64,000 bases of DNA from Voacanga thouarsii. Lineage: Eukaryota > Streptophyta > Magnoliopsida > Gentianales > Apocynaceae. How positions within the stretch are numbered: position 1 is the first letter of the stretch; every line of letters starts with the position of its first letter. The stretch spans positions 4,317,228 through 4,381,227 of the forward strand of contig JANUWF010003367.1 in the NCBI GenBank assembly GCA_026120185.1. The letters are read 5' to 3'. Below the pieces are notes generated by a model. The model had not been told where the DNA came from. It searched no databases and saw only the letters and a program-made list of their open reading frames with translations. The translations under genes and the position numbers were made by a program. Shown here in pieces: positions 24,211 to 35,500 of this stretch.

Positions 24211-26400
24211 AATCATTATTCCCTAAATTAGGAGGAAAACAGAAACAGCATAAGCAAGATCTTACTTGGACAATATCATTAAATTTTCTTGATTCGTGTA
24301 CAAGCGCATGTGAACTTACAGTTCAAAAGATAATTCATTTGCAAAGTATTGCAAATCAAATACCAGACACTTTTGTTGACTCCAGAAGAGTTACAAAATC
24401 GCATATTCCAGTTATAAATAATCCTATTCGAATTGAAGTTCTAACAGAACAAAAGATTATACCTATAACTGTTAAGTCAAAAGCACGCTAGAAGCGTGGC
24501 CGACCTCTTGGTTCTAAAAATAAAAGTTATCAAAAGAAAAGATGATTAAATGATCCAAATGATCATATTGAAGAAAAGAATGATAAAGACCAAGAGAGAA
24601 TTGATGACAAAGAACCAAAAGTTGATGAAAGTAACACTGAAATTTCTATCAATTATACCACTTTCGATAGAAGTTGGAATCAGATAGAAATAATTATTGA
24701 TAATATGTTTGCATACAATATATCTCTTGATATTATACAGGATAATGATGATCCTTAACCAATATCAGTTGATAAATGTTGGTATAGAAAAGATTGACTA
24801 CAATGAAAAGATGCGATTCAATCGGAATTAAATACACTGACAAAACGTGAAGTCTTCGGATCTGCAGTCCAAACACCAGAAGGTGTAAAACATACTGTCT
24901 ACAAATGAATATTTGTGCGAAAGCGCAATGAAAATAATGAAATCTACGCTATGAAACACAGTTAGTAGCTCAAGATTTTTCACAAAGATCAAGTATTGAT
25001 TATGATGAAACTTTTCTCCTATTGTTGATGCTATTATACTCCAATATCTTATCAGTTTAACAATACATGAAAAGATAGATATGCGCCTATTAAATGTTGT
25101 CACTGCTTACTTGTATAAAATTTAGAAAATGATATTTATATGAAAATCCCCGAAAGATTTCGCATGCTTGAAGCATATAAACATTATTTTCGTAAAAATT
25201 ATTCCATCAAATTGCAAAAATTATTATACGAGCTGAAGCAATCTAGGCGCATGTGATTCAATCGTCTTAGTGAATATTTATTAAAAGTGAGATTTAACAA
25301 TGGCCAGGTATGTCCATGTGTTTTTATTAAGAAATCTGGTTTTACATTTGTGATATTAGCGATATATGTTGATGATATTAATCTTGTTGGAACTCTTGAA
25401 GAGCTCCAAGAAACAATTAAATATTTAAAAAGAGAATTCGAAATCAATGATTTTGGTAAAATTAAATTTTGCCTTGATTTACAAATTGAACATCTGAAAA
25501 GTGAAACATTTATTCATCAATCAATATATACAACAAAAGTTCTAAAAAAAATTTACATGGACAAAGCACATCCATTGAGTATTCCAATGATTATCCGATC
25601 ATTAGATGTGAATAAAAATCATTTCCGACCTCAAGAAGATGATGAAGAACTCCTTAATCATGAAGTACCATATCTCAATGTAATTGGTACATTGATATAT
25701 TTTACTAATAATATACGACCTGATATTACATTTACTGTCAATTTATTAGTAAGATTTAGTTCTTCACCAATACGACAATATTATAATGAAATTAAACAAG
25801 TCATTTAATATCTCAAATGTACAATTGATCTCGAATTATTTTATTCAAATAAAATCAGCTCAACATTGATAGGGTATGCAGATGCTGGTTATTTATCTGA
25901 TCCACATAAAGCACGTTCTCAAACAAACTATTTATTTATATGTAGAAATACTGTTATATCATGACGTTCTATAAGACAATCTATAGCAGTTATTTCTTCA
26001 AATCATGTTGAAATTATAGCCATTCATGAAACAAGTCGAGAATGTGTATGGTTAAAATTAATTATTCATTATATTCGAGAAAGTTGTAGATTATCATCTA
26101 TTAGAGATATTCTAATCCCTTTTTATGAAGATAATGCAATTTGTATAGTTCAATTGCGAAGAAGATATATTAAAGGAGATCGGACAAAATATATTTCACA
26201 AAAATTCTTCTTTACTCTTGAACTCCAGAAGAAATGTGAAATTGATATACTACAAATTCGGTCATGTGACAACCTCGCAGATATTTTCACGAAGACTTTA
26301 CCGACTGCAACATTTGAAAAGTTGAGATATAAAATCAGTATACGTCGATTAAAAGATTTAAAGGAATCATCTCATCAAGAGAAGCAATAAACAGACATAT
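24211..26400 (+). pseudogene. copia pol (late integrase-RT-RNase H) of copy 2, broken
   Basis: Homology to copy 1 resumes at AATCATTATTCCCTAAATTAGG (copy 1 about 1908). The best open stretch, 25287-25808, carries the reverse-transcriptase palm with the catalytic motif in ILAIYVDDINLVGT. RNase H follows in the frame at 26154-26390 (IRSCDNLADIFTKTLP). Many TGG and CGA codons of copy 1 are stops or other A/T-rich codons here. Confidence 0.88.
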
Positions 26401-26508
26401 AAAATAGTGTACTCTTTTTTCTTCATTAGATTTTTTTTTCCACTGAATTTTTATCTAATAAAGTTTTAATGAGGCATATTTTTTATACAATAGACATTCA
26501 ATGAGGAG

Positions 26509-26800
26509 TGTTGTAAATATGTTGAATTAGTGGAAACTCCACTAATTATGGATTATATGGATGTCTACCATTTAGTGGAGACACCACTAATTTATATTAG
26601 TGGAAGATGATATATTTCACTAAATAAGAGTTTTATAAATAGAGTTATTCTCTAAATTTGAAATATACCATCATTTTTGTGAAAGAATTGTAAGAGAAAA
26701 TTATGAGAGAAATGAAAGAGAGAAATTTAAAGAAATTCTTGTATAAATTTAAATTTCTTATTGTATAATTTTATTCTAACACTACCAAAATTTCATAACA
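26509..26800 (+). repeat. 3' LTR of copia copy 2
   Basis: 292 bp, TGTTGTAAATA...TTTCATAACA, preceded by a weakened polypurine tract (CAATGAGGAG). Confidence 0.9.
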
Positions 26801-27219
26801 GTCCACTATTATTTTTCCATATTTTGAGTAGATTGGAATCCGAATTTGTTGATTATTTAGGAGGCATTTATTTATTTATTTTATGTTAAATTGATCCATT
26901 GTCGTCCCTTTACACCTAATTCCTTGTTTTAGTGTGATTTTAAGGTTAGAAAGCAAAATTTATATTGGATTAGGTACTAAATTAGTTGAAATTGGCTGAG
27001 AAATGAAAATTAATGTACTTAATCCGGAAGTAAAAAAAAGAATGCTTTACGTTCTGGCTATTAATTAATAAAGAGATTGTTCATGGATGATAAAAATATT
27101 TAAATTACTATATATATATATATATACACACATTCAAGTGGTTGGAAACCATGAATTTAACGGCTTGTGCATTAATATTCACTTCTTCCGATCTTAGACT
27201 CATCATTGAGAAATTAGTA
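26801..27219. other. intergenic, AT-rich
   Basis: No gene is seen. There is a short TA/CA microsatellite at about 27108-27132. Confidence 0.5.
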
Positions 27220-27580
27220 CTCCCATCATCTTAAATTATCTATTATATTTAACTAATTATGCAGATATTAAAATAAGTAAATTTTTTAGTTAATTAAATA
27301 TTTACTTTTATTTTTATCTTTAAATTTTATTTTATTCTCTATTTATTTATTAAGAAGTATTCAAATTTTAAAATTTTGATATACTCTAAATTACTTATCT
27401 CTCTTGTTATTTAAATGGGATCAACTTGTTCAGAAAAAAATTATTTAATTTGTTTGAAAAATAGAGTATTATTAAATGAGGACAAATTTAGAATGTTAAA
27501 TTTTAATTTTTTTAACGAAATAGATAATTTGGTATAAAAACTAAGTTAGAAACATGACAAATAATTTAGGACAGAGGCAA
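27220..27580. mobile_element. Stowaway-like MITE, family 1 copy a
   Basis: 361 bp flanked by TA on both sides. The ends CTCCCATCATCTTAAATTAT and, inverted, TTGCCTCTGTCCTAAATTAT form imperfect terminal inverted repeats. The interior is non-coding. The reverse complement aligns over most of its length with 55079-55410. Confidence 0.75.
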
Positions 27581-27877
27581 TATTAATTTATAAGACACCA
27601 TCCGCGCTATAAATGTTTAAAAATTAATCATTGATTGATTGATGAGATGAGAGTGTGGCTCAAGGGATTTGGAGTTATGCAAGTAGAAATATAATTAAGT
27701 CGAACTTTAAAATAATCAAGTAAGTCTCATATTATCTGGTAAGATTCGAATTCAAACTCGAAGTCAGTTATATTCAAAATTTATGAAATAACGAGTCCAA
27801 AAGTTTAAAATTAAACTTGAATTCAGATAGATTGAAAAAGGATTAGATATATGTAAAGAATAAATATTTTTATATTA

Positions 27878-28135
27878 CTTTCTCCAATCTTAAGATAGTG
27901 ATTGATTTAATACGAGATTTTATATAAAAGTAAAAATTATAATATAATAAAAATAGAAAACATATATGTTCCAAAATACTTTATACAAATTTAAATATAT
28001 AAAAATAATATATGAAATATATAAAAATTATTTTATAATATTAATATATTAAAAATTTTTTCTTTTAAAAAAAGTTTCAGTTCTTTTGAAACGGTTTAAA
28101 ATAATAAATAAATCAATTTGTTGGAACGAAGAGAG
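27878..28135. mobile_element. Stowaway-like MITE, family 2
   Basis: 258 bp flanked by TA. The ends are CTTTCTCCAATCTTAAGAT and, inverted, CTCTCTTCGTTCCAACAAA, with both arms then reaching a TTGATTTA block. Non-coding, AT-rich interior. Confidence 0.65.
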
Positions 28136-28329
28136 TAATATTTTAATGTATAATATAAATATATATAATTGAATACGTGGATAAACTTTTACGTCAAATG
28201 CTTGTGTAGAAAGTTTGATTCAATTAAAAATTTTAATCTAATAGTAATTAATACTTGGCTTCAAAATCGAAAATATAGAACTCGAACCGAATTGTTAATT
28301 GCTCAATGAATTGAGTTTCAATATGGTAG

Positions 28330-28860
28330 GGGCAGGTGGGAACACTGTTTTTGAACCGATGGGACCGACCGAACTGTGAACTAGTATTATTATTGGCTTG
28401 ATCTATCACTTTAGACCGTTTTAAAAATCATCATAAATTGTGCAAATTTTATTGGACCGACCAGTCCAATCGATATATAGTTAAATTAGTCAGTTCGGTA
28501 TTAGTCTAATCCTTTGATTTAAAAAAATAATTTAGTGGAGTAAAATTTAAAATTATATGTTATTAATAAAGTAAAAATAGTTACTTTTAATTTTATAATT
28601 GTGAATTATTTATTTAATTAGTAATTTATCATTAATTATATTATTTTAGTTATAAATTTAAATATTTATATTTTTATAGGTTTGAATTATATGATATTAT
28701 TAATTAATTTTATGTCTTATAATAATTATATTTTAAAATTTTAAATTATAATATTATAAATTCAATTATAATTTAATTACAATTTAATTATAATTAGACT
28801 ATTAAATTGTGAACCAATAAATTTTTTAACTTGATATTCAGTCCACCTCTGAAAACTGAG
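28330..28860. repeat. dispersed non-coding repeat, copy B
   Basis: Same arrangement as 12066-12540: GACCGACC-rich start, AT-rich core with TATTATTAATTAATTTTA, AATTACAATTTAATTA block, and a similar ending (TTGATATTCAGTC). Class unknown. Confidence 0.55.
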
Positions 28861-29239
28861 GGTAATACACAGCCATGAAGACCAGAACAATCAACAATAT
28901 GATCATCATCTTTTTCTTCCTCCACTTTTTGGCTAATCTAAACACGTCTACAAAGTAAACCTAGGGTCAAAAAGCATGCATTCACTGGTACTGATTACGA
29001 TCCTTTTGTCAAGGAAACAAAACACAAAGCTGGCTCATCAAGATTTCCAATTTGATTACCCCTTCTGGAATTAAGAACCTTTCTCTATTATTTGCATTTT
29101 ATTATGTTAAATCAAATACTTGACCGAAGAATCGGTCTGAGTTGACTGATTGTTGTACCAGCTTCTCTCGCCTGAAGGGGTATAATACTATTTTGGCCGT
29201 TTGATGTATTCATGGCAATTGAATAACGTGGGACCAAAA

Positions 29240-29655
29240 TGGCGCGGGTGGGGGGGGTTGGTGGGTTCTCAAGTGGCTATAGATTCTGCCACGAAGATGT
29301 AGTCATCATCAAATCATCAAAACTCATCTTTCGAACTTCAAAATCACCCCCCATATTACGGTCTCTTATCCCTTTGAAGATGAGGTGCATCTCTTGTTTG
29401 GATTTCTTGAGCTTTTTTGGCCCTTCACTTAGATATTGTGGATAACAATTTTCTCCCTCTTATTCTTATTCTCTCCTCTCCCATATGTAATACATCAGGG
29501 GACTCTGAAATATCTTTGCTTCCTTCCTTGCACTTTTCCTATGCATGTGTTTGCTTTCTCATTTCCCGTTTCCCTCTCTCTGTTAGCTGTCTTTATTTCT
29601 TGACTTCATTCATCTGCTTTGTTTTGTCCATTTCCATAACTACAGGGAAAAAATA
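29240..29655 (+). promoter_or_regulatory. probable promoter/5' UTR of the plant protein 1589 gene
   Basis: A pyrimidine-rich stretch before the ATG is typical of a leader. The GC-richer start near 29239 may mark the promoter. Small open frames here (29239-29445, 29417-29656) are not recognised as genes. Confidence 0.4.
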
Positions 29656-30736
29656 ATGTATCCCATTTCTGATCAGCATCCTTTTCCCTGTTTGCATTGC
29701 CATCCCCATAGTTACATTCGAATGGTACGTAATGTGATCTTCGTCTTCATCTCAGACCATGCTCAACTTTGTGCATGATCATTTCCCTAGCTATATATCT
29801 TGACTGTCATCCTATTCTACGTGATTGTTAAAGCTTCCCAAAACTGATTCTTTGGATGAATTTCAGGTTCAGAATCTCATTGAGAGGTGTTTGATCCTTC
29901 ATATGGATCGCGATCAATGCATTAAGGCGCTAGAAGAGCACGCAAGAATTCGACCCATGGTAACCCTCACAGGTATACATATACTTCTCCTCTTCACTTC
30001 CCTTCTTCCTGAGAATCTTTTGCATGGCTGCATCAGGGTGATCTTGGGCTTGCATGATCAGCCTCCTTATCGGTTTCTAGTTCAAAATTTAACTCTTCTT
30101 CATTCAAATGATATACTGCTTAGGTTGCAAGCAGAAAATTTCCAAATTTAGCTCTCGCTTTTTTGCCCCATGTTTTCCTTCTCTCCTGAACGGGACCACA
30201 AATCAATTATAATCTTACTAAGTATGATGTTTTCAGTACTCAAGTCTAATTCGTAGGTTAATTATGTTCAAACTTTCTATGTTTTATGCTAAACTCAGAA
30301 ATAAAATTTAATCATGTAGGATTTGCTTTGTTGAACCGTGATGTTTGCTTCGCTACGTACATGTTATATATATATGTATGCCGATTCGTTAATCGTATTG
30401 GGATCTGTATGTGTTTGAGCTCATGAAGCAACTTCTATATATATGTTGTATATGTGCAGTGTGGAGAGAGTTGCTGAAGGAGAACAAGGACTTCTTTCAA
30501 GCATATTTTCATAGCACATCTCGGAGGCCGTTCATAATTAGTAAGCCCGTTCGAACTTTTCTAGTTGCTTCGTATACTTATTCTTAAAAACAACCTTAAT
30601 GTATCAATATCATTAAAGCGCTGTTTAAGAATTAAATTGTTTAGAAATTGTCAAAGTTGATCTTTTGTATTTGTGGGTTTCAGGTAACCAGTTCGGTACT
30701 GGACCGAGGTTTGGAAGAAGGAAGCACTGGAAATGA
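29656..30736 (+). CDS. plant protein 1589 (TIGR01589 family)
   Basis: Exons 29656-29724, 29867-29972, 30460-30540 and 30684-30736 join in frame to 102 aa. All introns are GT-AG, with strong donors GTACGT and GTATAC. The short histidine/cysteine-rich N-terminus (PCLHCHPHSY) is followed by the family core VQNLIERCL...MDRDQCIKALEEHA, then VWRELLKENKDFFQAYF, and a basic tail ending RFGRRKHWK. The family is restricted to land plants. Some Arabidopsis members have been linked to repression of photosynthesis genes (RPGE), but that role is not shown for this one. A poly(A) signal AATAAA is at 30780-30785. The neighbouring CACTA element begins 400 bases past the stop. Confidence 0.9.
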
Positions 30737-31149
30737 ATGGTGGAGAAACTTCTAGTTCTACCTGAACAAAGTTAGAACTTAATAAAACTCTGTAGCTTTG
30801 GGATCAGCCTATTTAAAGGGAATATAAATAGCTAACCCTCTTGTGTGTATACTATATTTTTTCTCCTCTTTTACCTGATCTTGTATATGCCTGGCTAGTA
30901 TTCAAAGGTACTCATCATTAGAAGCATTGAAATCTCTCTCTCCCTCTCTCTCTCTGTGTGCTAGCCCAAGGATCTTGGGAATGGTGATCATGCAAATTCA
31001 ACATGGAAATTTTGTTTCAGTATTTAGCCAAAGGAGAAATTTTAACTTTATGAATAGCGCATGGTTGTCAAGAACCAAGAAGCATTCTGAAGAAAAAGGT
31101 AGAAAGCTAGTGAACACTCACGTGCCAATCTCAATCACCACAAGAAAAC

Positions 31150-32560
31150 AAGGATTTAGCGGGCATTTAGAGACGGTAGGTTAGTCGTCACTAATTTCTA
31201 ACGGTTAGTGATAACATTATGACGGAAACAAAATAACAACAAACCGTTGACCACCCGTCGCAATGCTATGTCTAATTAGAGACGGCAAAAACGCCGTCTC
31301 TAATTAGAAACAGAACTGCGACGGAATCTCAAAATTCAATCAGAATTTTTTTTTTGGGGAATTTTTCAAGTAGCCGTTGCTAAGCCGTATCTAAATTGCA
31401 ACGGTTTAGCGACAGCGTTCTATAATTATAACTAATCAATTATAAATCGTCTCTAAGCCGTAGCTAACTTGAGACGATTTAGAGATGGTATGGAGTGCCG
31501 TCGCTAACGAATTAGCGAAATTTTATCTAAAAAATTTTAATATTAGAATATACTTTTGTTGTAGCTAAACTCTCTCCAATTAGATATGGGTATCTAGCCA
31601 TAGCTAATCCCTCACTAATTAGAGAGAGTGTAGCTACGTAAGTTAGGGTATGGTCTCTAAATAGCGACGGCGTAGCTATGGTACCCCTGGCTATGGCTGA
31701 ACCATCATTAGTCAGTCGCTAATTAGAGACAATACCTTATGCCCTCGCAACGCCATCGCTAAACTATTAAAACAAAAACTTCCAAAGTTTAGTTTCATTT
31801 ATGCGTGGATATACTTATAGTTAGAGTATGTGATTTTTATGTTATATACGCTGTAAATTTACACTATTAAATATATTATATGTATATAGATTGAGTATGT
31901 GATTATTATAATATTGTACATACATACATACATACATACATACATACATACATACATACATACATACATACATACATACATACATACATAATTTAACACT
32001 CATATACTCTAATATGTACTAAGTAACATACACTTATATATATTTATAATATATTAGTTTTTTACTTTATTTAATTGAGCAGTAGAAAGTGCGAAAAGTT
32101 ATTATTAAGTGAATATATATGTGTGTATATATATAATACATTATTAAATATACTATACAATGTATAATATATTATATACAATAAATTATAATTAAATTAT
32201 AACACATGATAATTAGATTTATAATATTATATATAATTTATTTATTATTGTAGGCAACTCGCACAATTTTTACGTATAAAAAATCTTTTAAAAGTGGTAA
32301 GTATTATTTTCAATATTATGCGTATTATATTTTTTAGTCAAAATGAGGATATAATGTGGAAACACCGTAGCTAATCTCTCTTTGATTGGTAGGATTTAGC
32401 AATGGCCATTAGTTTTTTTTTTAATTCAATATTTAGCGACGGGTTAGCTACGAAAAATTGTCATAGCTAAATCATACAGCGTTTTAGATTTTTAATTTTG
32501 AATTTTTGCCGTCTCTAATCTGTCGTTATACACGGCGAGAGATTAGCGACAATAATGTGC
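31150..32560. repeat. left subterminal repeat array of the CACTA element
   Basis: Many copies of a GCCGTCTCTAA / TTAGCGACGG motif in both orientations occur at 31150-31760 and again at 32340-32560. An AT-rich stretch with a CATA microsatellite lies between the two blocks. Confidence 0.8.
31917..31990. repeat. (CATA)18 microsatellite
   Basis: About 74 bases of uninterrupted ACAT units inside the left arm of the CACTA element. Confidence 0.9.
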
Positions 32561-35500
32561 CCTAGGAAAATTAAAGACTAAGTCTAACACTTAGTCCTTT
32601 TTTTTTCCTCATCTTCGACGTCCATCGTCTTCTTTCTTTTGCTCACAGCCGACCATTTCTCTCTCAATTCACTACAAATTAAATCCCAACTCAGTCCTCC
32701 AACCTCTCTCTCCCCCTCAATTCCTCCGACCTCTCTTTCTCACTCAATTCCTTCACTCGCTCTGTTTCCGGTGCAAATAGTGGTGCAGTGTCGGCCATAT
32801 CCTTCTCCAATGCCTCACCTCTTCTCTGTTTCCTCGAATGTCAGTGATCCACCTCAACTTTATTCCTATGGAGAATAGCATGTAGTAGTGGCCGCCATTG
32901 CCTTCTCCATTTGGTAAGTCAGTGATCCACCTCGGCACTACTTCAATGTTGTTTGATTGCCAGTTGTTGAGATTGTGCTATTTCTAATTGCACTGAATAA
33001 TATAGCAATTTTAACCTGCCAATGCTACGCTTAGCTATTAAGAGTTAATAGTTGTATCATACCTATTTTTCTTTTTGATTTGTGTGCATTTGTTTGTGAC
33101 ATTCAGTTCTTGAACCGTGTTTAGTTGCCTAAATCTATTTAGTATCCATGTAACAGTGGAGGCTGTTAATTGATTTCTGGAATTTAAATTCCATCTTGCT
33201 GTCCTTGGTTTATCTATCTTGCTATTCTTGAATTTCAGTATCTGCTTAGAGTATTCTTTCTAATTTAGTTCGTTCGAAGGCTTAATTTACCCCAACTGGA
33301 AAAACTTGCGCTACAGATTTGTTTGGACATTCGGAAACAAAACATTTATAAGGATAGTTGTAATTATTTACAAGTTTGAGAATTATTTGTTTATTAGTTA
33401 TTTACTTTAAAGAGGTGCATCGTGTGTTCTTTCTAGATAGGATAATGTAGCTCAAGTGATGACGCTATGTTCCAAAATGTTCTCCATATTTGGTGCTGCA
33501 TGCATTTTGAATTAGAGTTGAAATTGGTTCTGTAACATGTTATATGCCTTAGCCCATATTACTTGATAGTACTAACATTGTCTATATACTCTTTGCTCTT
33601 GTGATCCGCCATAGTATTTTATATTTTGCTTAAACTGATGTATCATTTGTAAGTTGAAGACTAGAGAGTTCCATATAAGTGAACCAGAGAGTAACATCTA
33701 CATGTGTAATTTGGTTCCCTATTCTAACTTAAATAACTTGCTTGTTGTTTTTCTAAGCTAAAAACTGGATGAGCTCTCTTAATTTTAGCTTTAAAAAAAG
33801 TTGAAAAATGTTGTGTTAAGAGGAGCTACTTGTGTGTGTGTGTGTGTGTGTTTTTTATTTTTTTATTTAAGGAAATAAGAATGTTATATTAATTTTTAAA
33901 TAGGTAAAGTTTAGCTTCTCCATGCTAAGTGCATGGAGTTATGTGCATAGGCATCTTGAAATTGGATTGCCAAATGGTTCTTACCAGTTCTATTGTTGGG
34001 AATATTTGCCTCATCAAAAAAATGTAAGTACTAATTGAATCAATTTCAGATGGTACACATTGACCTTTAAGGCATAGAAATGATGCTCAGTGAAGCTCTT
34101 AAAAGTGATTCCTAGGGGCAGAGGGCTTAAAAACCACTTTATACAACTGCTCCCCTAAAACAACCCTTTCTCTCTTTGATTTGTTAGATTTCTTGGTAAC
34201 TTAATTTAGATTGGCCAGCTTCTTCTACTTCTTATCACTTAACTTAGAATCAACTTAGACCATTTTCTGTTTTTGTGGCATTCAATCCTTCAGGAAACTA
34301 TGACCTGTTCCTTTATGATGATGATGGTGGTGGGCTTCTTTCTTTATGATGATGGTGGTAGTGATGATGCTGGTTTTACATTGAATTATTGTTAAGAATA
34401 TTGTATTTTTTTTAAACAAATGGAGCATATTATTGAATATTTCATATTCTATTTGTATGAAAGTTTTATTTATTATTTTAATTTTAGTTTGAATAAGTAT
34501 AATAAGATTTATAATTTTATTTTTAAGCTTTCTATAAGTGATTCGAGTTGAGCTGCTTTGTTAGTTATGTAGGAGTTGAAATGAAATCAAGAAATGGTTT
34601 AGACATTCTTAATTTGACAAGATTGATCTTATTGAATATATGTTTTTATTTTTTTTTCATGGATATTTTAAAGCCATTGCTGACTTGGGCTAATGGTTGG
34701 ACATAATGCAAGTATTTAAAATAGAATACCAAGAAAGAAGCAGGCCAAATCTTAAATTGAGAACCTGTGAACTTCCAATTTTTATAGTTGTGAGTTTATA
34801 CTTTTATATTTGACGGTAGTTTTATGATGAAGTTGGTTTTTGTTTTGCTATTTGTTTAGATAGGGCATTCAACTTTAGTATTTTAACATTCGTTTGTAGT
34901 TTAAAACTTTATAAATTAAAGTTGGACAAATTCATGAAGTGCTTGCTTTGTTGATAGCTCAAAACTACAAATTTAGTGAACTTCAAACATACTTATAAAG
35001 GTACCGTTTCTAAAAAAGATGAAGAAAGGATTAAAAAAATCCTTAGGGCAAATAATGAAAATGGTGGTAAAGAAACTACAATATTTATGTGTGGCTCGGT
35101 TATGGTATGGTATTTGTTTTTTATTTTTGACTTCATATTAATTTATGTGTGACTTCATATTAATTGATCATGAACCAGTTGGGGTAAGTTTAGCATTCGA
35201 ACGAATTAAAGAATACTCTTATCAAATTTGAGAAAGGTTGTCTAAATATGCAAAATGTTGGTACCATATCACTTCAATTATTCATCTTGCCATGTTCAAT
35301 GCTTTCTTATTTCTTTTAGCCTAGGAAACTTTTATTAAGTGGTATCTATGGGAAGATCTATTTTCTGCCATACCACACCATGGCTTACATATTCATGTAA
35401 ATTCATAAAATATTCATAGCATTGGAACTTTTATTCCTTAAGAATTGCAATTGATATTTTGTTTTCATTAACAAATGTCAGAAATAGTATGTATGGGTGA

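Larger units (their letters stand above)
21321..26800 (+). mobile_element. Ty1/copia element, copy 2, with an inserted RWP-RK pseudogene
   Basis: Bounded by LTRs at 21321-21607 and 26509-26800. The flanks ATCCG and GTCCA agree at three of five bases, and both differences are transitions, so a decayed 5-bp target duplication is likely. The interior runs gag (to about 22457), a 1.75-kb foreign segment (about 22457-24211), then the end of integrase, RT, RNase H and a decayed polypurine tract. Compared with copy 1, about 1.7 kb covering protease and most of integrase is missing exactly where the foreign segment sits. Compared with copy 1, most base changes are G to A or C to T. Confidence 0.9.

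Noticed and set aside
31150..32560. Regularly spaced GCGACGG repeats considered as a CRISPR-like or satellite array
   Set aside because: They occur in both orientations at irregular spacing and only near the CACTA termini, so they are subterminal transposase-binding repeats.
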